64,000 bases of DNA from Egicoccus halophilus. Its GTDB lineage: Bacteria; Actinomycetota; Nitriliruptoria; Nitriliruptorales; Nitriliruptoraceae. The stretch is taken from assembly GCF_004300825.1 (NCBI RefSeq), contig NZ_CP036250.1:1240001-1304000 (forward strand), given 5' to 3'. A program made the position numbers and the translations under genes. Numbering within the stretch: position 1 is the stretch's first letter; every line of letters starts with the position of its first letter. Below, piece after piece: positions 51,628 to 59,592 of this stretch. The notes below the pieces were generated by a model, which worked only from the letters and a program-made list of their open reading frames with translations, did no database searches and was not told the DNA's origin.

Positions 51628-53103
51628 TCAGCCCAGTCGCGCGTGCAGCAGTGCGGTCAGGTTGTCCAGCGCGGTGTCCACCAGTTCGGGGTCCAGCTCG
51701 GTACCGCTGCGCTCGGCCAGCCGTGAGGCCAGCGTCGCGCTGCTGGCGCCCTCGGCGGTGATCTCGTCGATGGCGTGGGCGACCGCCAGCAGACGGGCCG
51801 CATCGGGGATGTCGGTGCTGCGGATGCCTTCGGGGAAGCCGTTGCCGTCCCAGCGCTCGCGCTGCGACTGCACGGCGGCGGCCACGGCGGCGCCGGCCGT
51901 CAGGCGCAACATGCTGGCCGAGCGGGTCGGGAAGGTCCGCCAGGCCTCGAGCAGTTCACCGGTGAGTTCACCGGGGCCGCCGACGGCAGCGGTGGGCAGT
52001 CCGGCGCGACCGACGTCGTGGAGGTGCCCGGCCAGCCGAGCCCGGGCGACGGCGCCCGGGGACCAGCCACGTAGGCGGGCCAGTTCGGCGGAGACGCGAC
52101 CGACACGCTCACCGTGGCCGCGCCCCTCGGGCAACAGCGGCTCGACCTGGTCGAGCATGCGGACGACGACCTCGAGCTCCGTGGTCGTGGACACGCCCAG
52201 GGAGAGATCCTCGGCCCCGAGCACGCCGGTGCTGCCGTCGGCGACGGCGACCTCGACGGCGCGGCGGGCGAGCTCGAGCAGCTGTTCGGGGTCGGTGGTC
52301 GACTCCGGTCCGGCGTGGCCGATCACCGCGCGCAGGGGCAGCCCGCGATCGCGGAAGGTGCTCACGATCTCGCCAATCTGGCGCCCGAGCCGCTGCATGT
52401 CGTGGGGGCTCAGCGTCGGGCCGACGAGTCCGAACTCGCCGTGGCTGGTGGCGTAGAGCTCGCTGCGCGTGGTCGTGACCAGGTGCGAGAGTGCCGTGGC
52501 CAGCCGTCGCCGCTGCACGGCGACGACCGGGTCGGCCTCCGGGGTGCTCCAGCGGTCGGAGAGGATCTTCACGAACGCGACCCGCGGTTCGTCGTCGGCG
52601 TCACCGAGGGTGGCGATGCGGCGTTCGAACGTGCCGCGGTCGAGCAGCCCGGTGGCCGGGTCGAGTCCTCGGCTGCTCGCACTGTCGGAGCCGAAGCGTC
52701 GCTCGTACGAGGTCAGCAGGGTGTTGGGGGAGCGGTCGGGGTTGACCAGACCGAGCAGGGCCTCCTCGTTGCCCTCGCCGACGATCGCGTCGGCGCCGGC
52801 CTCGACCAGCTGCACCGCGAGCCGTTCGGCGCCGGTGTGGGCCAGCACGATCGTGGGCCGGCCCACCTCGGCGAGCTGTCGTTCGGCGGCGGCGAGCTCG
52901 TCGGGTGCGAGACGCGTCGAGAGCACGATCGCATCGACGGCGGCGTCGTCGTCCTCGACCAGCACGGTCCCCACGGAGGTGAGCCGTCCCCTGGCGCTGT
53001 CGGGGACCCCGAGGCAGCGCAGGCGCAGTTCGGTGGTGGGGGGCGCGGGATGTCCCAGCTCGTCGAGCCGGACGAGCGGGACGTCGATCTCGACGGCCGG
53101 CAT
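51628..53103 (-). CDS. Pseudo-receiver, degenerate GGDEF and HD-GYP-like protein
   Basis: 491 residues, ATG 53103 overlapping the fliA stop (TGATG). The first ~120 residues look like a receiver-type fold (VDAIVLSTRLAPDELAAAERQ, PTIVLAHTGAERLAVQLVEAG) without a clear phosphorylation aspartate. A GGDEF-like fold follows (LDPATGLLDRGTFERRIATL) whose signature is SHGEFGL. The C-terminal ~170 residues match HD-GYP phosphodiesterases: HLHDVGRAGLP keeps the HD pair, ERWDGNGFPEGI matches the DGxGYP loop (Phe for Tyr), and LLAVAHAIDEIT follows. The HHE metal ligands read QRE, so activity may be reduced. It likely senses or degrades c-di-GMP and, being co-translated with FliA, may affect flagellar gene control. 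Confidence 0.8.
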   Translation of the reverse strand: MPAVEIDVPLVRLDELGHPAPPTTELRLRCLGVPDSARGRLTSVGTVLVEDDDAAVDAIVLSTRLAPDELAAAERQLAEVGRPTIVLAHTGAERLAVQLVEAGADAIVGEGNEEALLGLVNPDRSPNTLLTSYERRFGSDSASSRGLDPATGLLDRGTFERRIATLGDADDEPRVAFVKILSDRWSTPEADPVVAVQRRRLATALSHLVTTTRSELYATSHGEFGLVGPTLSPHDMQRLGRQIGEIVSTFRDRGLPLRAVIGHAGPESTTDPEQLLELARRAVEVAVADGSTGVLGAEDLSLGVSTTTELEVVVRMLDQVEPLLPEGRGHGERVGRVSAELARLRGWSPGAVARARLAGHLHDVGRAGLPTAAVGGPGELTGELLEAWRTFPTRSASMLRLTAGAAVAAAVQSQRERWDGNGFPEGIRSTDIPDAARLLAVAHAIDEITAEGASSATLASRLAERSGTELDPELVDTALDNLTALLHARLG

Positions 53104-53990
53104 CAGGCGAAGGACGTGGTGAGGTCGGCGGCGTCGTCGCCGGTGAGGCGGGTGCGCCAGGTGGTGTTGGTCGAGACCTGGGCGACGTAGGCGGCACGGC
53201 GGCGCTTGCCCGGGGCGTCGGCGGGCACGGTGGGCACGTTGTCGTAGGCGGTCCCGAAGTAGGCCTGCAGCGCGTGCAGGGCCTCGTGACGCAGCTGCGA
53301 CGCGCGGGCCTCGGTCACCCCGAGGTCGTCGGCGATGTCGCGCAGCAACCGGCCCTCGAAGTGGTGCTCGACCAGGACCTTGCGGGGCAGCTCGGGCAGG
53401 TGCGCGATCGCGGTGCGCAGCGTGCCGACGAGCTCGTTGTGCTCCAGCGCGGCCTCGGGCAGCCACGCGGTGTCCTGCTCGACCAGCCGGTCACCGAGCA
53501 CCCCGCCCGACTCGTCCTCACGCACCGGACGGTCCAGCGTCAGCAGCGTGGAGGTCACCGCGGCCGCCCGTCGCGAGCGGACCGCGGACTCGTCGGTGCC
53601 CATCGCCTCGGCGATCTCGGCGTCGTCGGGACGGCGCTGCAGCTTCTCCTCGAGCTCGGCCTGGGTCGACTCGATCGTGCGCAGGTCACGACGCAGCCGC
53701 CGGGTCGCCCAGTCACGCGAGCGGGTCGCGTCGAGCACCGCACCACGGATGCGGATCGCGGCGTAGCGGCCGAAGGGCACCCCGGTGGAGGGGTCGTAGC
53801 GGTGGGCGGCGTCGACCAGACCGGCCGCGCCGGCGCCACGCAGCTCGTCGCGGTCGACGTGGCGCGGGAAGCGGGCCGAGAGCTGGTTGACCACGTGGCC
53901 GACCAGGTAGAGGTGCTCCTCGACCAGCGCGTTGACGTCGACGGCGGTGGACACGCCCGTGGCGGTCGCGGTGGCGGTGGCGGTGGTCAT
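53103..53990 (-). CDS. fliA: Flagellar-type sigma factor FliA/WhiG
   Basis: 295 residues. After a Thr/Ala-rich start, region 2 reads VEEHLYLVGHVVNQLSARFP, DELRGAGAAGLVDAAHRYDP and FGRYAAIRIRGAVLDATRSRDWATRRLRR (about 20-105), typical of FliA/WhiG. Region 3 has LEEKLQRRPDDAEIAEAMG and region 4 LPELPRKVLVEHHFEGRLLRDIADDLGVTEARASQLRHEALHAL (about 200-245). A ~50-residue tail follows, longer than enteric FliA. It should direct RNA polymerase to GCCGAY-type promoters such as the nine described here. ATG 53990 was chosen; AGGAG is 12 bases upstream. Its stop overlaps the start of the HD-GYP-like gene. No flgM was seen in the window. Confidence 0.93.
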   Translation of the reverse strand: MTTATATATATGVSTAVDVNALVEEHLYLVGHVVNQLSARFPRHVDRDELRGAGAAGLVDAAHRYDPSTGVPFGRYAAIRIRGAVLDATRSRDWATRRLRRDLRTIESTQAELEEKLQRRPDDAEIAEAMGTDESAVRSRRAAAVTSTLLTLDRPVREDESGGVLGDRLVEQDTAWLPEAALEHNELVGTLRTAIAHLPELPRKVLVEHHFEGRLLRDIADDLGVTEARASQLRHEALHALQAYFGTAYDNVPTVPADAPGKRRRAAYVAQVSTNTTWRTRLTGDDAADLTTSFA

Positions 53991-54212
53991 CGGCTCTGCG
54001 GCTCCTGCGAAAAAGTGGCCCCGGTGGGTACGGGGACAGCTTCGGCCGTCGGAGCCAGCGACCGGAGTCGCCTTCACGCCGCCTTCACAGCCGCCGCCGG
54101 CAGCTTCCCGGCGACTTCACAACGTGGCAGTTTGACCACTATGCGTGACGAGTCGTCGGGTGTGTCGGTCGCGTTCCGTGGTCATCGGCCGTTCGGCCCC
54201 CGGGGATAGGGC

Positions 54213-54239
54213 TTCAGACCCTCGGTGCGTCGCCGACGG
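54213..54239 (+). promoter_or_regulatory. Candidate sigma28 promoter for FlgN-like gene
   Basis: TTCA, 15 bases, GCCGACGG, ending 44 bases before the GTG at 54284. Confidence 0.55.
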
Positions 54240-54283
54240 GAAGGGAGCGGAGTTCCACTCCATGGAAAGAAGGTCCTGTTCCC

Positions 54284-54688
54284 GTGTACGACCAGCTCGT
54301 CACCCTCCTGCACCGCCAGGCCACGGCCCTCGAGGCCGTCGAATCGCGGCTGCGTGCGCTCGAACTGCTCGTGGTCGCCGACGAGGAGCGATTCCTCGTC
54401 CAGGCGATGGAGGACCTCGAACAGGCTGCGGAACGCCTGGCCGCACTCGAACTCGGCCGTACGTTGGTCCTCGCGACCGCGGGACTTCCCGTGGACGCCT
54501 CGGCCACCGAGCTCGCGGGTGCCGTCGACCCCGACACCCACGCGCTGTTCACCGACGTCGTCGTGCGGCTGCGCACGGCCACGAACGGCGTCGCCGACGC
54601 CCGCGCGCGTGCCGCCGCCGTGTTGGGGGCAGCCGCCGAGGACGTGCGTCAGCGACTCGCCGCCGCCGAGGCCGCCGTCATCGTCTGA
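54284..54688 (+). CDS. FlgN-like flagellar export chaperone (short paralogue)
   Basis: 134 residues from GTG 54284. Almost entirely helical: YDQLVTLLHRQATALEAVESRL, LELLVVADEERFLVQAMEDLEQAAERL, and a last helix VADARARAAAVLGAAAEDVRQRL. The segment VVADEERFLVQAMEDLEQAAERLAALELGR aligns with LAADERRFVAQALAEVETAVDALRQDEYRR of the FlgN protein at 58039-58551, so the two appear homologous. It may chaperone a hook-associated or filament protein. GGAAAGAAGG upstream contains an ATGGA (ANGGA) CsrA-type core. It diverges from fliA and is followed by a strong terminator, so it is monocistronic. Confidence 0.6.
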   Translation: MYDQLVTLLHRQATALEAVESRLRALELLVVADEERFLVQAMEDLEQAAERLAALELGRTLVLATAGLPVDASATELAGAVDPDTHALFTDVVVRLRTATNGVADARARAAAVLGAAAEDVRQRLAAAEAAVIV

Positions 54689-54710
54689 GCGCTCGACCGC
54701 GACGACACAC

Positions 54711-54742
54711 GAACGCACCGGCCCGAGCGGGCCGGTGCGTTC
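54711..54742 (+). terminator. Terminator after FlgN-like gene
   Basis: Perfect 14-bp stem GAACGCACCGGCCC/GGGCCGGTGCGTTC around GAGC, 23 bases after the stop. Confidence 0.88.
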
Positions 54743-54868
54743 TGGTGCCGGGCCGCCTCACGGCCGCCTCGTGGCCGCCAGGCGCTCGGTCGACGTCAGC
54801 CGGGGGAGTCCGAGGCCCCGTTCCCGGGTGCGGCGCTCCGCGGCAGCGCGTCCGGCGGGCGCCCAATG

Positions 54869-54904
54869 CCTCGAGGACCCGTGCGAGCGCACGGGTCTTC
54901 GAGG
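54869..54904 (-). terminator. Terminator after csrA
   Basis: Stem CCTCGA(G)GACCCGTGCG paired with CGCACGGGTC(T)TCGAGG around AG, 17 bp with one G-T pair, 12 bases beyond the csrA stop; ends the flgN-flgK-flgL-fliW-csrA operon. Confidence 0.85.
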
Positions 54905-54916
54905 GCACGTCGGCGT

Positions 54917-55183
54917 CTAGCCCGGCGGCTTGGGCGGTCCGTCGTCGGGACGGCGGGCCGCCTGGGGCATGCGGGCGACGAGTCGGCGGGCGCGGTCGGC
55001 GGTGTCGGCAGCGCGTGCGTTCTCCTCCTGCAGCGCCTGCCACACCTCCTCGCGGTGCACCTGCACCTCACGCGGGGCGTCGACCCCGATGCGCACCTGG
55101 TCGCCACGCACCTCGAGCACGGTGATGGTGACCTGGTTGCCGATCACGATGGACTCGCCGATCCGGCGAGAGAGTACGAGCAC
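54917..55183 (-). CDS. csrA: Carbon storage/translational regulator CsrA
   Basis: 88 residues, [20 protein letters not shown] and [26 protein letters not shown] are the canonical CsrA beta-strands with RNA-binding Arg and Gly positions. It has a longer, charged C-terminal tail (about 60-88) than typical 60-75-residue proteins. CsrA binds A(N)GGA in mRNA leaders, often covering the ribosome-binding site. Start is four bases after the fliW stop. Joint location with fliW and the flagellin leader suggests the FliW-CsrA-flagellin control loop known in other bacteria. Confidence 0.95.
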   Translation of the reverse strand: MLVLSRRIGESIVIGNQVTITVLEVRGDQVRIGVDAPREVQVHREEVWQALQEENARAADTADRARRLVARMPQAARRPDDGPPKPPG

Positions 55184-55187
55184 CCGC

Positions 55188-55634
55188 TCAGCCTCCTGCT
55201 GTGACGGTGGCTCGCAACGGTAGCCCGGTGTCCTCCAACACGACTTGCCGTGCGGCCAGGGTGCGGGCGTTGAGGACGAAGGGGGCCCGCAGGTTGAGGT
55301 GCAGCGCCTCGGTCTCGTCGTCGGCGATGACGGTGCAGAACAGCACCGCCTCCTCCGGACGGTCGATGCCCAGCACGACCTGGTCGCCGACCGGCAGTTC
55401 GGGGGTGTAGTCGGGGAAGAACAACCACGGCGAGGCGACCACGAGCGCCAGCGACGGGTCCTCGACGTTGGTCAGCAGCTGGAAGGTGCCGTCGTCGGTG
55501 AGGTCGGACAGGACGAAACGGAGGGCGGTGGGGAAGCCCGGGATCCCGTCGCGGAAACGCAGGACCCGGGGCTCGTCCGGCACGCTCACGGGCACTCCTT
55601 CGGCACGGGCGGGGAGGGTGGCGGAGGCACTCAT
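55188..55634 (-). CDS. fliW: Flagellar assembly factor FliW
   Basis: 148 residues. [59 protein letters not shown] and [15 protein letters not shown] are standard FliW segments. FliW binds flagellin and antagonises CsrA. ATG 55634 overlaps the flgL stop (ATGA), giving a ~15-residue N-terminal extension; GTG at VSVPDEP is an alternative start. It is in one operon with flgK, flgL and csrA. Confidence 0.93.
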   Translation of the reverse strand: MSASATLPARAEGVPVSVPDEPRVLRFRDGIPGFPTALRFVLSDLTDDGTFQLLTNVEDPSLALVVASPWLFFPDYTPELPVGDQVVLGIDRPEEAVLFCTVIADDETEALHLNLRAPFVLNARTLAARQVVLEDTGLPLRATVTAGG

Positions 55635-56566
55635 CGCAGGAACGCCACCAGCGACGGCGGCAGCGCCTTCGCCAATGCCTGCAGGGTTGCCTCGTAGGCG
55701 ACCTGTTGCACCTGAAGTTCCATGATTCCTTGGGCCATGTCGATGTTCTCCACCTGCGACAGCTCGCTGCGCAGGGTCAGTTGCAGGTCCAGTGCCCGGG
55801 CCCGGGCGGACTCGACCCGGTTGGTCGCGGCACCGATCTGCGCGAGGGTGTCCGTCACCTTGACGGTGGCGGTCTGGATGAGGGCGAGGGACTCGCCGAC
55901 CACGGCGGGGTCGTCGCCGGTCTCGAGTTCGGTGGCGAGTCGCTCGAGGAAGTTCAGCAGCTGCGGACCCTGGACCGGAGCGCCCTGGTCGTCGGTGCCG
56001 ACGACCTCGGTGCCCAGCCACTCGGCCGCGGTCACGTTGATGCGGACCTGCTCGCTGTCGCTGACCCGCCGCGTGATCTGGTCGGGCTCGCCGGCCTGAC
56101 GGGCGTCGGGGAACTGCCAGGCGCCGTCGACCCTGCGGACCTGCTCACCGGTCCCGAAACCGCCGAACAACGGACGGTCGAGGTGCGTGGTGCTGGCCAT
56201 GCCGGCCAGCTCCTCGGTGATCTGCCGGATCTCGGCCGCCAGCGCCCTGCGGACGTTGTCGTCCTGGTCGCTGGCACCCTGGGTCGCGAGGTCACGGACG
56301 CGGGCGAGCCGTGTGGTGACCGTCTGCAGATGGGTGTCGGCCGTGTCCAGCCAGCCGCGGGCGTCGGAGATGTTCGCCAACTCCTGCTCGCGGCCCTGCA
56401 GCGACGACTGCAACGACAGGGCGCGGCGGGTGCCGGCCGGGTCGTCGGAGGGCTGCAGGATCCGGCGGCCGGTGGCCAACTCGGTCTGGGAGCGCTCGTA
56501 GAGCGCCAGCCGCGACTGGAGCCGGTCGACCGACCGCAGCACCATCGCCTCGCTGGTGATTCGCAT
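55631..56566 (-). CDS. flgL: Flagellar hook-associated protein 3 FlgL
   Basis: 311 residues, flagellin-like. N-terminal RITSEAMVLRSVDRLQSRLALYERSQTELATGRRILQPSDDP and C-terminal LQLTLRSELSQVENIDMAQGIMELQVQQVAYEATLQAL are the paired coiled-coil regions of HAP3, forming the hook-filament junction. A variable middle (about 130-200) contains RVDGAWQFPDARQAGEP. Length fits the family. ATG 56566; its TGA overlaps the fliW ATG. It lies 14 bases after the flgK stop. Confidence 0.93.
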   Translation of the reverse strand: MRITSEAMVLRSVDRLQSRLALYERSQTELATGRRILQPSDDPAGTRRALSLQSSLQGREQELANISDARGWLDTADTHLQTVTTRLARVRDLATQGASDQDDNVRRALAAEIRQITEELAGMASTTHLDRPLFGGFGTGEQVRRVDGAWQFPDARQAGEPDQITRRVSDSEQVRINVTAAEWLGTEVVGTDDQGAPVQGPQLLNFLERLATELETGDDPAVVGESLALIQTATVKVTDTLAQIGAATNRVESARARALDLQLTLRSELSQVENIDMAQGIMELQVQQVAYEATLQALAKALPPSLVAFLR

Positions 56567-56580
56567 GACAGGGGTCCTCC

Positions 56581-58038
56581 TCAGCGACCGACGATGCCGG
56601 TGCGGTTGATCAACACGTCCAGGGCCTCGTCGACCGCGGTCATGACCCGGCTGGCCGCCTCCAGCGAACGCTGGTAGCGCACGAGCCCGACCATCTCCTC
56701 GTCGAGGCTGACCCCGTGCTCCTGCAGCCGGGCGAGCTCCGCCCCGACCGAGACGGCGCGGGCCCCGTCGGCCGCGCCCTTGGCGGCGCGGACGTCGGCG
56801 GCCAGTCCGACGACCAGGTCGGCGAGCCGGTTCTCGAGGCTGCTGCCACCGGCGGTCGGGTTGCCGTCCGCGTCGAGCCTGGCCGTGCGCAGATCCGCGA
56901 ACAGCCGCGCGTTGCGGCCGTCGTTGGGGGCCGGGGCCAGCGAGGGGTCGTGGACCCCGTCGGTGGTCGGCAGGGCGCCGGCGGCGAGGTGACCGACGCC
57001 GACCCCGTCGGCGAGCCGGACGCTGGCCGCGGCGTTGCCGGGCTCGAACGTCATCAGCACGTCGCCGGGCCGGGATCCGCCGTCACCGTCGGCGACGGCG
57101 CCGCCGGCGTTGACCCCGTTCACCGCGGCGACGAAGGCCTCGGTGAAGGCGTCGAGTTCCCGGCGCCACTGCGGCAGGTCGGCGCTGAGCACCTGGTGGA
57201 GTCCACCGATCTCGCCGCCGGCCGCCACCACGGGCGCGCCGTCGGCATCGGTCGCGTCGAGGGTGACCACGGCGATCGACCCGGCGTCGGCGTCGACGAA
57301 CAGCTTGGCGCGCTCGCCGGTGCGCAGCAGGTCGACGGGCTGGCCGTCGGCACCGGGCACGGTCACCAGCGCACGGCCCTCGGTGTCGATGCGCACCTCG
57401 CCGCCGGTCAGGCGCGCGACCTCGTCGAGCAGCAGGTCACGCTGGTCGTACAGGTCGGGTCCGACCCGTGTCGGGTCGGTGTCGGCGATGCGCTGGTCGA
57501 GAGCGGCGAGCGACTCGAGCGTCTTGTTCACCATCGCCACCTGGGTGTCGCGTCGGGAGGTGACGTCGGCCTCCAGCGCGTCCCAGGCGGCGGCGGTCGA
57601 GCGCAGCGTGTCGGACACCGAGGACAGCTCGCTGAGCACCTGACGGCGCGTCGCGGGGTCGGCCGGGTTGTTGGCCCACGACTCCGCCGCCTCCCACAGC
57701 CGGGTCAGGCGGGTCGAGACCCCCTGCTGGGGCTCACCGGTCAGCTGCTCGAGCCGACCGAGCAGGTCGCCGCGCACCGACGAGGCCGCGTGGTCGGCGA
57801 CCGCGGTGCGGAAGCGCGCGTCGAGGAACCCGTCGCGCAGCCGGCCGATCGTGGTGACGTCGACGCCCGTGCCGATGTTGGCCCCGGGCGCCTGGTAGGT
57901 CGGACGCGCGGCGAGCTCGACCCGCTGGCGCGTGTAGCCGGGCGTGGCGGCGTTGGCCACGTTGTGGCTCGTGATGTCGATGCCGACCTGGGCGGCGCGG
58001 ACGCCGCTGAGACCGGTGTAGAGGCCGACGAAGGACAC
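56581..58038 (-). CDS. flgK: Flagellar hook-associated protein 1 FlgK
   Basis: 485 residues. The N-terminus SFVGLYTGLSGVRAAQVGIDITSHNVANAATPGYTRQRVEL is the conserved flagellar rod/hook (FlgK) start, and the C-terminus VSLDEEMVGLVRYQRSLEAASRVMTAVDEALDVLINRTGIVGR is the matching terminal helix. The middle holds the FlgK-specific domain with DYD-like DLPQWRRELDAFTEAFVAAVNGVNAGG. It caps the hook and starts the filament junction. ATG 58038 adjoins the flgN stop directly (no gap), implying coupling. Confidence 0.93.
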   Translation of the reverse strand: MSFVGLYTGLSGVRAAQVGIDITSHNVANAATPGYTRQRVELAARPTYQAPGANIGTGVDVTTIGRLRDGFLDARFRTAVADHAASSVRGDLLGRLEQLTGEPQQGVSTRLTRLWEAAESWANNPADPATRRQVLSELSSVSDTLRSTAAAWDALEADVTSRRDTQVAMVNKTLESLAALDQRIADTDPTRVGPDLYDQRDLLLDEVARLTGGEVRIDTEGRALVTVPGADGQPVDLLRTGERAKLFVDADAGSIAVVTLDATDADGAPVVAAGGEIGGLHQVLSADLPQWRRELDAFTEAFVAAVNGVNAGGAVADGDGGSRPGDVLMTFEPGNAAASVRLADGVGVGHLAAGALPTTDGVHDPSLAPAPNDGRNARLFADLRTARLDADGNPTAGGSSLENRLADLVVGLAADVRAAKGAADGARAVSVGAELARLQEHGVSLDEEMVGLVRYQRSLEAASRVMTAVDEALDVLINRTGIVGR

Positions 58039-58551
58039 TTAGAACACCTCCCGCAGCCGGCGCCCGACGCCGGTGGTGGCGTCGAGTTGTCCGGATGCGT
58101 CGTAGGTCGATGCCACCGGGAGCTGGGGCCCGGTGAGGTGGTCGAGTTGGTCGGCGACCATCTGCAGGTCGCCCTGGGCGAGGACGCGGTTCTCCCGGGC
58201 GACGTGGTCGATCTCCGCCGCCAACGCCCGGAACGCGCCGGCGTGGTCGGCGAAGGTGTGGTCGAACGGTGGCGGGGCCAGCCGGGCCAGCTCCGCCAGC
58301 GTGAGCAGCAGCGGGTCGGTGCCCCACAGGCCGGCCAGCACCCGCAACGCCTCGTCGCGGCGGTACTCGTCCTGGCGCAGCGCGTCGACCGCCGTCTCGA
58401 CCTCGGCCAGGGCCTGGGCCACGAAGCGGCGTTCGTCCGCGGCGAGCAACAGCCGGGTCACCGTGAGCTTGAACAACAGGTGGGTGACCACCTGCCGCTC
58501 TTCCCAGAGGCAGTGGCTGAGGTCTTCGAGGGCACGTCGGTCTCGTCTCAT
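58039..58551 (-). CDS. flgN: Flagellar export chaperone FlgN
   Basis: 170 residues, all helical, starting MRRDRRALEDLSHCLWEERQ with LLFKLTVTRLLLAADERRFVAQALAEVETAV. The C-terminal 40 residues (GPQLPVASTYDASGQLDATTGVGRRLREVF) are less structured and may bind FlgK/FlgL, as in FlgN family proteins. Position immediately upstream of flgK-flgL supports the call. ATG 58551 lies only eight bases after a candidate sigma28 -10 element, so the transcript may be nearly leaderless. Confidence 0.85.
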   Translation of the reverse strand: MRRDRRALEDLSHCLWEERQVVTHLLFKLTVTRLLLAADERRFVAQALAEVETAVDALRQDEYRRDEALRVLAGLWGTDPLLLTLAELARLAPPPFDHTFADHAGAFRALAAEIDHVARENRVLAQGDLQMVADQLDHLTGPQLPVASTYDASGQLDATTGVGRRLREVF

Positions 58552-58559
58552 GCCGGCAG

Positions 58560-58586
58560 CCGTCGGCCGCCGGGGCGCCGGCTTGA
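58560..58586 (-). promoter_or_regulatory. Candidate sigma28 promoter for flgN-flgK-flgL-fliW-csrA
   Basis: On the minus strand: TCAA, 15 bases, GCCGACGG, ending eight bases before the flgN ATG. The start site would be at or next to the initiation codon. Confidence 0.5.
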
Positions 58587-58670
58587 GGACTTCGCCCTCG
58601 GTCGCCGTGCACGTGTCCCACCCGTCCGGGCGCCGGGCCGAGCGTCGTGCGCACGTCGGGCAGGGGTCGG

Positions 58671-58697
58671 TTGGGCCGTCGGGTTGCACGCCGACGG
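58671..58697 (+). promoter_or_regulatory. Candidate sigma28 promoter for NlpC/P60 gene
   Basis: TTGG, 15 bases, GCCGACGG, ending 23 bases before the GTG at 58721. It is divergent from, and close to, the flgN promoter. Confidence 0.5.
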
Positions 58698-58720
58698 GCA
58701 GGGGACGAGGAGGTCCACGC

Positions 58721-59431
58721 GTGCCCGTATCTGCACTCCAACCGTCCGTCGGTCCTGCACCGGCGGCTGCCCCCGGGACCAACGGCGTTCCCCCCGCGGG
58801 GTTCGCCGCGGCCCTGCAGGCGGCCACGTCCCGGTTCGACCCGACCCGGTTGCCGACCGTCTCGCTCGGAACCATGGTGTCCGCACTCGCCGACGCCGAC
58901 GCGGACCAGGTCGCGCAGACGATCGCGGCCGCCAGCGTCGTCGAGCTCCCTCCGGCCCCCATCGGCGCCGGTGCGTCGCCCGCCACCCCGGTCGGTGCGT
59001 CGCCCGCCACCCCGGCCGTCGGCGGCGTCGCGGCGGCCCGACCGGTCGGCAACGTCGCGGCTGCGGACGGATCGGCCGGCGCGCGGGTCCTGGCCGCGAG
59101 CGAGCGCTATCTCGGCGTCCCCTACCGTTGGGGCGGGACGAGCCCGAACGGACTCGACTGTTCCGGCTTCGTGCAGCGCACGTTCGGCGACCTCGGGGTG
59201 AAACTGCCCCGCGTCAGCGTGGACCAGTCGAAGGCCGGACGACCGATCGCCAGTCTCGCCGAGGCCCGACCCGGCGACCTGGTGTTCTGGTACGGCGAAG
59301 GCAACCGACCCAACCACATCGGCATCTACGCGGGTGGCAACAAGATGATCCACGCCCCACGCACCGGTGACGTGGTCAAGTACGCCGAGATGACCCGCGG
59401 CACACCGCACGCCATCCGCCGCGTGATCTGA
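58721..59431 (+). CDS. NlpC/P60 peptidoglycan hydrolase without Sec signal, flagellar context
   Basis: 236 residues, GTG 58721 with GAGGAGGT six bases upstream. The C-terminal ~115 residues are an NlpC/P60 domain: VLAASERYLGVPYRWGGTSP, catalytic Cys147 in LDCSGFVQRTF, His199 in PNHIGIYAGG and the third polar residue in IHAPRTG. The first ~115 residues are Ala/Pro-rich, with ADADADQVAQTIAAAS and two ASPATP repeats, and no hydrophobic signal sequence. In the Gram-negative FlgJ, a hydrolase is carried by the flagellar export route; this protein, divergent from flgN-flgK and with a flagellar-type promoter, could fill that role. It cleaves cell-wall peptides, e.g. D-Glu-linked bonds (family knowledge). 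Confidence 0.85.
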   Translation: MPVSALQPSVGPAPAAAPGTNGVPPAGFAAALQAATSRFDPTRLPTVSLGTMVSALADADADQVAQTIAAASVVELPPAPIGAGASPATPVGASPATPAVGGVAAARPVGNVAAADGSAGARVLAASERYLGVPYRWGGTSPNGLDCSGFVQRTFGDLGVKLPRVSVDQSKAGRPIASLAEARPGDLVFWYGEGNRPNHIGIYAGGNKMIHAPRTGDVVKYAEMTRGTPHAIRRVI

Positions 59432-59436
59432 TCTCC

Positions 59437-59494
59437 CGCCCCTGCCCCTGCCCCTGCCCCCGCCCCCGCCCCCGCCTCCGCCCCGCCCCGTGCC
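59437..59494 (+). repeat. Low-complexity pyrimidine tract CCCCTG/CCCCCG
   Basis: After the NlpC/P60 stop, short units CCCCTG (about four) then CCCCCG (about three) form an almost pure C/G tract with strong strand asymmetry. Prone to slippage; no gene in it. Confidence 0.8.
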
Positions 59495-59592
59495 GTGGCC
59501 CTGACCGCGCGCCGGCACCGCGGACCGTGCCCACGCGGAGTGCGCCCTCTACGCTGCGGCACGGTCTAGTTCCGGCGGCAGGGGCACGCGAC

